From Paenibacillus xylanexedens (GTDB lineage Bacteria; Bacillota; Bacilli; Paenibacillales; Paenibacillaceae): 50,203 nucleotides of DNA. The position numbers were made by a program, and so were the translations under genes. The DNA is taken from NCBI RefSeq assembly GCF_017874615.1, contig NZ_JAGIKV010000037.1:1-50203 (forward strand), given 5' to 3'. Position 1 is the first letter of the stretch. The number at the start of each line of letters is the position of its first letter. The notes beneath the pieces are model-generated. The model searched no databases and was not told where the DNA came from. It saw only the letters and a program-made list of their open reading frames with translations. Positions 43,814-50,203 of this stretch are shown here, one piece after another.

Positions 43814-45280
43814 TTATGACTTCACAAAGACCGTTTTGATGGCCGTGAAAAACTCGATAGCCGCTTGCCCCTGTTCTCTGGAGTGTGAACTTGACATCTT
43901 CATTCCGCCAAACGGAGCCTGCAGTTCTACGCCGGCCGTTTCTGCATTAATTCTGACGAGTCCTGCATCCATGTCCCGGATAAAAGACAACATGGCTCCG
44001 ACGTTCTGTGTATAGATGGAAGCACTCAAGCCATAATCGCTATCATTAGCCGCTTCGATCGCTTCCTCTAGGGAATCTACCGCAATCAAGGCCAGAACCG
44101 GGCCAAAGATTTCTTCCCGGGCGATGGACATATGGGATTCGACCCCTTCAAATACGGTCGGCTGCACATAGAATCCCTCTTCCAGTCCCGGACCGTCCCC
44201 TCTTTTTCCGCCAGCGAGCAGAACGGCACCTTCATCCTGGCCTTTTTGAATATAACTCAGCACGGTATTGAGCTGTCCTTCGCTTGCACATGGACCCATC
44301 CAGCTTCCAGAAGACATGCCGTCACCCAGCCGGATTTCCTGGATTTGCGAGAGCAGCTTTTCTTTGAAAGCATCGTATACTTTTCGTTCAATAATAACCT
44401 TGCTGGTGGCCGTACATTTTTGCCCGGTCGATTTCAACCCACCGCTGATCGTGGCTTCCACAGCCAAATCCAGGTCAGCGTCAGCCGCGATAATAATCGG
44501 GTTTTTCCCACCCATTTCAAGTTGATACTTGGCCCCACGTGCCAGTGCTGCGCCGCCGACCCGTTTGCCCACTTCATTGGAACCTGTGAACGTTATTCCG
44601 CCCACATCCGGATGCTCAGCAAGTGCAGATCCGATCACTGAGCCTCTGCCGCATACCAGATTAAGAACGCCTGCCGGAATGCCCGCCTCTTCAAAACACT
44701 CCATGACTTTAGCCGCAGTGACCGCAGTTTCCTGAGCAGGCTTCAACACAACCGTATTGCCGTAAATCAAGGCCGGAGCCGTTTTCCAAATCGGAATGGC
44801 TACCGGAAAATTCCAAGGAGCAATAACCCCAACAACGCCAAGGGGTACGCGGGTCGTAAACATCAGTGCTTCGCTGTCCGTTGATGGAATGACATCCCCG
44901 GTTTTTCGCATGCCTTCTCCAGCGTAATACCTTAAGATCGCGACACCGCGCAGTGTCTCTCCTTTGGCTTCTGGGAGTGTTTTGCCCATTTCCCTGGTCA
45001 TCGCCTCTGCAACTTCATCGGCCCGGCGTTCCAGCACATTGGCTGCCTGAAATAGATAGTTGCCGCGTTCCGCGCCCGATAACCTCCGCCAATCTTTTGC
45101 TGCTTCCTTCGCGGCTGCAACAGCCCGGTTCAGATCCTCTACGCCTGAGGTGGGTACGTAGCCAACTACCTCCTTCCGATTCGCCGGGTTGATGCTCGGT
45201 TCGGTTTCACCGGACGTCGCCTTCACCCATTCTCCGTTAATGTAATTGCTGTATGTCTGCTCTATCTGAAATGTGGTCAT
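43814..45280 (-). CDS. 2,5-dioxopentanoate (2-oxoglutarate semialdehyde) dehydrogenase
   Basis: Cytoplasmic NAD(P)-dependent aldehyde dehydrogenase (488 residues), last oxidation to 2-oxoglutarate. Family residues: Asn157 (APWNFP), Lys180 (VVLKPA), the FTGS nucleotide turn, Glu255 (LEMGGKNP) and catalytic Cys289 (GQKCTATSK). It resembles the YcbD/GucD-type semialdehyde dehydrogenases. The start is the second Met (45280), because AAGGAGG lies 9 nt before it and directly abuts the first. It lies between the two sugar-acid dehydratase genes with gaps of 16-21 nt; this position is the main evidence for the substrate. Confidence 0.9.
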   Translation of the reverse strand: MTTFQIEQTYSNYINGEWVKATSGETEPSINPANRKEVVGYVPTSGVEDLNRAVAAAKEAAKDWRRLSGAERGNYLFQAANVLERRADEVAEAMTREMGKTLPEAKGETLRGVAILRYYAGEGMRKTGDVIPSTDSEALMFTTRVPLGVVGVIAPWNFPVAIPIWKTAPALIYGNTVVLKPAQETAVTAAKVMECFEEAGIPAGVLNLVCGRGSVIGSALAEHPDVGGITFTGSNEVGKRVGGAALARGAKYQLEMGGKNPIIIAADADLDLAVEATISGGLKSTGQKCTATSKVIIERKVYDAFKEKLLSQIQEIRLGDGMSSGSWMGPCASEGQLNTVLSYIQKGQDEGAVLLAGGKRGDGPGLEEGFYVQPTVFEGVESHMSIAREEIFGPVLALIAVDSLEEAIEAANDSDYGLSASIYTQNVGAMLSFIRDMDAGLVRINAETAGVELQAPFGGMKMSSSHSREQGQAAIEFFTAIKTVFVKS

Positions 45281-45301
45281 CGCATTCATCCTCCTTGTAC
45301 A

Positions 45302-46177
45302 TTAGTTTGAAATGACTGGATTAATAAGTGTCCCGATATCGCTAATGGATATTTCAATGCGGTCCCCGGGTGCAAGTGTAAAATCATTAGGGGGCACAAT
45401 GCTTGTGCCTGTCAATAACACCGTACCGTCAAACAGATCGTTATCTCTAGCCAGAAAGGAGACCAGCTCATCGAGTTTTCGGTTTAACTCACTTGTGCTT
45501 GCCTCGCTTTTCACAACTATTTCACCTTCTCGATATATTTCGCAGACGATGTTGAACGCATATGGATTCTGCACCGTTTCCGCTAGACGAATGGCCGGAC
45601 CTATCGAGCAGGAATTGCGCCACATTTTTGCTTGCGGCAGATACAGCGGATTCTCCCCTTCAATATCGCGGCAGCTCATGTCATTGCCAACGATGTATCC
45701 CACAATGCTGCCATCCGCGGCAAGCACCAACCCCAGCTCAGGCTCCGGGATCTGCCAATTGGAATCGCTGCGAAGTGTGACTGCCTCAAGCGGTCCTATT
45801 GTGCGGGCTGCTGTAGATTTAAAAAAGATCTCCGGTCTTTCGGCATCATAAACTTTATCGTAAAAGGTCTTTGCATCCAGCTTGCCTTCCGTTGCTTCAT
45901 AATTTCGCGCTTCGCGGCTGCGCTGATAAGTCACACCCGCCGCCCATACTTCCGGAGCTTCCAATGGAGTGATTAGATGCAGGGAAGTCCAATCGTCAGT
46001 TAACTTGTTTAATGGTTTAAAAGCGCTTTCAACAAGTTGAACTGGAGAAATCCCCTGCTTTCTTGCTTGATAGATCAAAGTCATAAAATCTGCTTGTGGC
46101 AAACGATACGCTTGTTCATCATCCGTAACGGCTGCCAGCCACTTCTGTTGTCCGTCCAGAAATCGAATAATTCTCAT
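45302..46177 (-). CDS. FAH-family 2-keto-3-deoxy-pentonate dehydratase
   Basis: Cytoplasmic enzyme of the fumarylacetoacetate-hydrolase fold. In sugar-acid clusters this family converts 2-keto-3-deoxy-xylonate or -arabinonate to 2-oxoglutarate semialdehyde (2,5-dioxopentanoate). Metal ligands are visible as Glu145 and Glu147 (IPEPELGLV) and Asp166 (GNDMSCRD). EGENPLYLPQAK and LTGTSIVPP are further family blocks, the latter shared with xylX/kdaD-type proteins. The length (291) is normal. ATG 46177 follows GGAGG by 9 nt. It is the first gene of the operon, divergent from the AraC gene, with the shared region 46178-46394 holding no evident cre box. Confidence 0.9.
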   Translation of the reverse strand: MRIIRFLDGQQKWLAAVTDDEQAYRLPQADFMTLIYQARKQGISPVQLVESAFKPLNKLTDDWTSLHLITPLEAPEVWAAGVTYQRSREARNYEATEGKLDAKTFYDKVYDAERPEIFFKSTAARTIGPLEAVTLRSDSNWQIPEPELGLVLAADGSIVGYIVGNDMSCRDIEGENPLYLPQAKMWRNSCSIGPAIRLAETVQNPYAFNIVCEIYREGEIVVKSEASTSELNRKLDELVSFLARDNDLFDGTVLLTGTSIVPPNDFTLAPGDRIEISISDIGTLINPVISN

Positions 46178-46394
46178 TCAAGCTTGCCTCCATTTTTCCC
46201 CATCGGGTTGATAATACTACCTTAGCACCCGCTATGGTTCATGACGATGTTCTAATCACTCCGACGATTTACCCTTTTCACGCATTTTTTTTCTGTTAAG
46301 ATGAGGTTAGATCCGTTGAACTAAAGATGATTTACGAGGACACTGAGATGACAGGATGTTGGAATATAGAATAGTACAAGGGGGTTGGTTTGCT

Positions 46395-47309
46395 GTGACC
46401 AAGCTTTCGGATGCTGTGTATTTAGGTCGTCTACCCGATGTTCGCATGTCTTTTCAATTATTGGGGCTGCATGCAAGAAAGGTAGATTCCAGCTGGACTT
46501 ATCCGTCTCATGAACATTCAATGTATGAAGTCCACTGGATGATGGACGGGCAGATGAACATGGTTGTCAACGGGCAGTCTTATCGTCAGTCGGTTGGCGA
46601 CCTTCTGTTCATCCGGCCTGGTATGACCCACTCTTGCACCGGAGCCGGACCGGAGGGGTTCACTTATTTTTCCGTGCATTTCAGCATACACGATACATCC
46701 TTTTGCAGAGAACTTAACCGTTGCAAAGACATCTATTATCCGGCAAATTCGAATTTGGCTCTGGGGCTCTCCCCTTCCCTGTCTACTTTGTATGGTCTGT
46801 CCACAGAGCATTTGTCTAGCTCGCTATCTTCCTCCAAACAAATGAAGGTACATGCCGCCGTGTTTGAACTGCTTGGTTCCCTGGTTGGCCAGTTATCTCA
46901 GCAAGCTTCCGTTACGTTGTCGAGAAAAGAAACCATTGCTCATCAGATTGCTGAGCACATTGAGGATTCGGTAAGATATATCCATCTTCACGGGGAAATT
47001 CAGGAGAGCGATCGAACCTGGATTCAGGACATTGCCAAGTCGCTGAGCATTAGCCCGTCACAGGTTAATCGTATTTTTCGGCAGGTATACGGCATCGCTC
47101 CACGCAAGTTTCTATCCGAAACCCTTCTGAACGAAGCGCAGCGGCTGTTAAAGCAAACCGAGCTGAACATAGACCATATTGCGATGATGCTGGGGTATAA
47201 GACCAATGCGCATTTTAGCCGCCAATTCAAGCGGTGGACAGGTATCGCGCCAAGCGAATATCGCAGCCATTCGCAGCAGGCTGGAGAAGCCAACGTTGCG
47301 GATGACTAA
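46395..47309 (+). CDS. AraC-family regulator divergent from the pentonate operon
   Basis: Cytoplasmic regulator with an N-terminal cupin sensor (WTYPSHEHSMYEVHWMMDGQ, GDLLFIRPGMTHSC) and a C-terminal pair of helix-turn-helix motifs (IQDIAKSLSISPSQVNRIFR; IDHIAMMLGYKTNAHFSRQF) ending in APSEYR. I chose GTG 46395 because AAGGGGG lies 10 nt upstream. The in-frame ATG 46356 would add 13 residues but has only a distant GAGG. It is the likely activator of the dehydratase/dehydrogenase/xylosidase operon in response to a pentose or pentonate. Confidence 0.88.
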   Translation: MTKLSDAVYLGRLPDVRMSFQLLGLHARKVDSSWTYPSHEHSMYEVHWMMDGQMNMVVNGQSYRQSVGDLLFIRPGMTHSCTGAGPEGFTYFSVHFSIHDTSFCRELNRCKDIYYPANSNLALGLSPSLSTLYGLSTEHLSSSLSSSKQMKVHAAVFELLGSLVGQLSQQASVTLSRKETIAHQIAEHIEDSVRYIHLHGEIQESDRTWIQDIAKSLSISPSQVNRIFRQVYGIAPRKFLSETLLNEAQRLLKQTELNIDHIAMMLGYKTNAHFSRQFKRWTGIAPSEYRSHSQQAGEANVADD

Positions 47310-47367
47310 AAGTTTAATCATAAAAACCCCAATTGTCTGAGCCGCATAGGCTGATCGGTCAACAAAA

Positions 47368-47391
47368 CAGCTACTGGATGACCAGCAGCTG
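47368..47391. terminator. Shared hairpin between converging AraC and GH43 genes
   Basis: CAGCTACTGG and CCAGCAGCTG pair at 9 of 10 positions around ATGA. The flanks are CTTTGT on the plus strand and TTTTGTTG on the minus strand. The U tracts are short, so it is a moderate bidirectional terminator. Confidence 0.55.
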
Positions 47392-47431
47392 CTTTGTATT
47401 GTCTGGATTGCTCAGATCATGTGTTTGAGGA

Positions 47432-48853
47432 TTACGCTAAAATAAATGATGCAAGGCTTGCACTTCCAGAACCTCTGTACGTAAAATATAAAGCTTGTAT
47501 GCCATCCGGAATGGTCATCTCGACTGAATAGGGTTTCCAATGATTGGTGAAATGTACCGGGATTGTACCCAGGACAGGACCGTTCCATGCGGTTTTGACC
47601 TCAAATACCCCGTGACAATATCCCCGTACCTTGATCGAGACCTGGCGAATTCCTCGGCAATCAAAGAATTTAAAACCTGCTGTTGCGGATTCAACCATAT
47701 TGGCGATATATCCGACCTCTTCATCACTGTCTCTACCATCCTGGGTGATCTTTGGAAAGCGGCTGTCCAGCCAAGCTCCTGCCCCGAAACCTCCAGTGTA
47801 CTTCTGATCATCTTTGGTCAAAAGATTACATGCAATATATGCGGGGTACTCGCCTTTTCCTTCAAGCGGTCTCCCACTTGGACCAGAGGAGGTCATTTCC
47901 ACCTGAGGAATGCTGCCGTCCTCTTCAAAAGATATCTTCTCAATACAGCCCTGCCGGTTGAATGCGTCCCCATTGGTATGACGGTGATAGAAGACATACC
48001 AGTCTCCGTTGATCTCCACAATGCTGCCATGGTTATTGCCTCCATAATACATGGGTTTGTCAGCAGGTTTGTAGGAGTCGATATGGAGATCACAGTTGCT
48101 TACGATGACGCCCTGATATGTAAATCCTTTATTTGGAAATCGACTGGTGGCATAACATAATTCATGCATAACGATGGAGGAATACACCAGATAGTAGGTA
48201 TCACCTCTTTTCCGGATGGAAGGCGCTTCAAAAAATTCATGGCCCTCATAACCGCTGCCCTCACTGTAAGGCTCGCTCGGTGCTACGAATATGGGTTTTT
48301 CCACAATCGTAAGCATATCCGGACCTAGCATCGTGGCCATCGCGCCATGTCTTGATTGGTCTCCGGCCGCACAGAAGCCGGTATACAGATAAGTGTGCTG
48401 TCCTTCAGTCATCACGCCGGGATCGAACTGGGGCTCGTCCCCTTCTCTTTCGCCCAGACGAGTGCCGTCGTCATATTGTACATAACCATAGAATTCATAT
48501 TTACCGGCAGGTGCATCACATACAGCCACCGAAACAACGGGTACCTTATCCAGCACATAATACAGATAATACCGCCCATCGGGACCCAGCGTAACATCTG
48601 GTGCATACAAGCACATATGGCCATTCGGATTCAACGGGTCATCTGTTTTTCGGTAGATCACCCCTTCATTTCTCCAATTCCCAAGGTCATTCACGGGTGC
48701 AGACCAGCATACATAATCGTTCAGACAGAAGGCATGTCCGTTAAAACGGTCATGTGAACCATACACATACACTCTTTCATTGAATACATAAGGCTCACTA
48801 TCAGGTACGTACTCCCAGGATGGAAGATATGGGTTGAACCCCTGCTTGTTCAT
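47432..48853 (-). CDS. GH43-family glycosidase with C-terminal CBM6-like module
   Basis: Five-bladed-propeller glycosidase (473 residues) without a signal peptide. The likely catalytic set is Asp18 (YVPDSEPYVF), Asp144 (QFDPGVM) and Glu209 (FFEAPSIRK). The last 120 residues (from about GGFGAGAWLDSRF) look like a CBM6-type beta-sandwich ending LYFTYRGSGSASLASFIL. I chose ATG 48853 (MNKQGFNPYLPS), with GAGGAG 10 nt upstream; the frame stays open to 48889. The GH43 subfamily is not clear, so arabinofuranosidase or xylosidase activity on imported arabinoxylan fragments is equally possible. It is divergent from its own AraC gene. Confidence 0.88.
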   Translation of the reverse strand: MNKQGFNPYLPSWEYVPDSEPYVFNERVYVYGSHDRFNGHAFCLNDYVCWSAPVNDLGNWRNEGVIYRKTDDPLNPNGHMCLYAPDVTLGPDGRYYLYYVLDKVPVVSVAVCDAPAGKYEFYGYVQYDDGTRLGEREGDEPQFDPGVMTEGQHTYLYTGFCAAGDQSRHGAMATMLGPDMLTIVEKPIFVAPSEPYSEGSGYEGHEFFEAPSIRKRGDTYYLVYSSIVMHELCYATSRFPNKGFTYQGVIVSNCDLHIDSYKPADKPMYYGGNNHGSIVEINGDWYVFYHRHTNGDAFNRQGCIEKISFEEDGSIPQVEMTSSGPSGRPLEGKGEYPAYIACNLLTKDDQKYTGGFGAGAWLDSRFPKITQDGRDSDEEVGYIANMVESATAGFKFFDCRGIRQVSIKVRGYCHGVFEVKTAWNGPVLGTIPVHFTNHWKPYSVEMTIPDGIQALYFTYRGSGSASLASFILA

Positions 48854-48988
48854 TACAGCTACACTCCTCATATCATCGTAATAGTACATTCGTTCTATGA
48901 AATAAAGATAACTCTCGTATAATAGAAAATAGCTTAAGTAGTGAATGGGTTATTCTTTTCTACAACTTAAAGAAAAAGGGGAAGAACC

Positions 48989-49798
48989 ATGACATCTATT
49001 TTTTACGTTGAATGTGACGCGGTACATCAAAATCATTTTGTTTTTGATATCCCTGAAGGGCATGATGCCTGGTTATTAGTTATTACACAGACCCCTGCCC
49101 AGTTTTGGGTTGATGGACAACTTAAGGAATACCCGGCTCATTGTGCTGTACTTTTCAAACCGTATCAAAAAATATATTATCGGGCTTGTTCAGAGCGCTA
49201 TATAAATGATTGGATTCGTTTTGAAAGTGATGAACCGTTTGTAACCGATACCTCCCTTCCTCCAGGCACACCTTTCCCGCTGGATGATCCCGAATACTGT
49301 CATAAGCTGTTCCAATTACTTGTTGCAGAGCATTCTTTTCAGAACGATTACCGGGAATCATCCATCAATTGCCTGCTGCGAACCTTGTTCAATAAATTGC
49401 TTGAGTCCTGTGTCCAAGAGGATATTAGTCCTCAGCACTATCCTCTGTTGAAGCTTCGAACGGCAATTCATAACCATCCCAGCCATCCTTGGACAATATC
49501 AGAAATGGCGAAGATCATAAACGTCAGTCCGGGGTACCTGCAGTTGATGTACAAGAAATCGTTTGGCCTCTCGTGTATGGAGGATGTTATTCATAGCAGA
49601 ATACGCTTGGCCAAAGAATATCTCAGACATCATTTGTATACGGTTGCAGAGATTGCCGATCGATGCGGTTACCGTAATGTCGAGCATTTTTGCAGGCAGT
49701 TCAAACAAATGACCGGTTCCTCGCCTAAACAGTTTCATAAAAGACGTGAAGGTATCCCGGCTGACTTAACAGAGTTGGGATATAAATCTCACTCTTAA
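48989..49798 (+). CDS. AraC-family regulator divergent from the GH43 gene
   Basis: Cytoplasmic regulator (269 residues). The N-terminal part is a cupin-like sensor of lower conservation (AWLLVITQTPAQFWVDG). The C-terminal domain has both helix-turn-helix motifs (ISEMAKIINVSPGYLQLMYK; VAEIADRCGYRNVEHFCRQF) and the SPKQFHKRR end. ATG 48989 follows AAAAGGGGAAG. The 135-nt shared upstream region is AT-rich; the only likely target nearby is the divergent GH43 gene. Confidence 0.92.
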   Translation: MTSIFYVECDAVHQNHFVFDIPEGHDAWLLVITQTPAQFWVDGQLKEYPAHCAVLFKPYQKIYYRACSERYINDWIRFESDEPFVTDTSLPPGTPFPLDDPEYCHKLFQLLVAEHSFQNDYRESSINCLLRTLFNKLLESCVQEDISPQHYPLLKLRTAIHNHPSHPWTISEMAKIINVSPGYLQLMYKKSFGLSCMEDVIHSRIRLAKEYLRHHLYTVAEIADRCGYRNVEHFCRQFKQMTGSSPKQFHKRREGIPADLTELGYKSHS

Positions 49799-50112
49799 GG
49801 GGGATGTACTTAGATCAATTGGAAAATTCCCTCTCTGTCCAATGGGCGTTTACACATACCTTAGCCATTCAATCGGTATAAACGTCATCGAGGTTGTTAG
49901 CGTTCTCTGCTGTCATTTTAAGTTAAGGTTTTAGACTGTATGATGCAATGACTTATTCTCAAGCATGATTGATCAATTATCATATTGTGATACCTTATAA
50001 TGACATACATTGGAAAGACCAAATCCAAGAGTCTTCCTGATTGGAATCTTGGAGCTTAACCCCATTTCGAACTTTTTGGATTATTTATCTATACTTATAT
50101 CTCCAAACAAAA
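49799..50112. other. Intergenic region without a recognisable gene
   Basis: No open frame with a ribosome binding site is seen. There is an interrupted inverted repeat at 50025-50052 (CCAAG...CTTGG enclosing TTCC/GGAA) without a T tract. The region leads into the candidate insertion-sequence end. Confidence 0.5.
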
Positions 50113-50203
50113 GGGGCTGTCTCAAAAGCCCTGAAAAGCGTATCGGCAAAAAGAAATAACACTCATAGGTTCAAAAAAGGACAAAGCAGAGGTTTATCCT
50201 GCT
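50113..50203 (+). mobile_element. Candidate IS terminal region (IS1182-like), cut by the window edge
   Basis: GGGGCTGTCTCAAAAGCC at 50113-50130 resembles terminal inverted repeats of IS1182-type and related elements in Bacillales. The following 73 nt contain no start codon with a ribosome binding site. The matching repeat and transposase would lie beyond the window, so this stays a candidate. Confidence 0.4.

Noticed and set aside
1..50203. CRISPR arrays, tRNA or rRNA genes, phage genes
   Set aside because: No regularly spaced repeats, cloverleaf-type sequences or conserved rRNA stretches were noticed on either strand.

Overview
The window looks like a chromosomal segment of a Paenibacillus-type, spore-forming, Gram-positive soil bacterium. 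The evidence is strong GGAGG-type ribosome binding sites, CotH-like and collagen-like proteins, LplABC-type sugar ABC transporters without their own ATPase, YesM/YesN two-component pairs, many AraC regulators, CcpA-type cre boxes and large modular plant-polysaccharide enzymes. These assignments come from reading motifs by eye; no database search was run.

Layout. 1-94 appears to be the end of an insertion sequence running off the left edge. 283-1368 is a Yellow/MRJP-like gene broken by one TAG codon. 1687-3387 is a CotH-type lipoprotein. 3655-4521 is tenA with its own TPP riboswitch and attenuator. 4734-7406 is a secreted modular GH10 xylanase with a cre box. 7701-12191 is a beta-glucoside PTS operon (EIIBCA, GH1 phospho-beta-glucosidase, LicT antiterminator) with a cre-overlapped promoter, a LicT-binding RAT and an attenuator; the GH1 gene carries a one-base frameshift. 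12366-19932 holds unrelated accessory genes: a Gly-Pro-rich small protein, an ABC-F ATPase, a VOC protein, a LysR regulator divergent from an Asp-nucleophile alpha/beta hydrolase, a chemoreceptor, and a YjdI ferredoxin-like protein overlapping a GNAT protein.

20030-27082 is a sugar operon: solute-binding lipoprotein, two permeases and two GH13 alpha-glucosidases, with a perfect cre over its -10 box. A YesMN two-component system lies just upstream (27278-30393). 30664-37047 encodes a 2127-residue secreted enzyme that joins a PL11 rhamnogalacturonan lyase to two SGNH acetylesterase modules; it is divergent from an AraC regulator across a compact promoter/cre region. 38260-39788 is an SDR oxidoreductase divergent from a TetR regulator with clear palindromes.

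40143-46177 is the most distinctive cluster: a cytoplasmic GH43 beta-xylosidase in one operon with a YjhG/YagF-type pentonate dehydratase, an FAH-fold 2-keto-3-deoxypentonate dehydratase and a 2-oxoglutarate-semialdehyde dehydrogenase, divergent from an AraC regulator. Together these are the lower part of the non-phosphorylative (Weimberg-type) pentose route to 2-oxoglutarate. A second GH43 gene with its own divergent AraC regulator (47432-49798) completes the hemicellulose theme. The right edge (50113 on) looks like the terminal repeat of another insertion sequence. No tRNA, rRNA or CRISPR array was seen.
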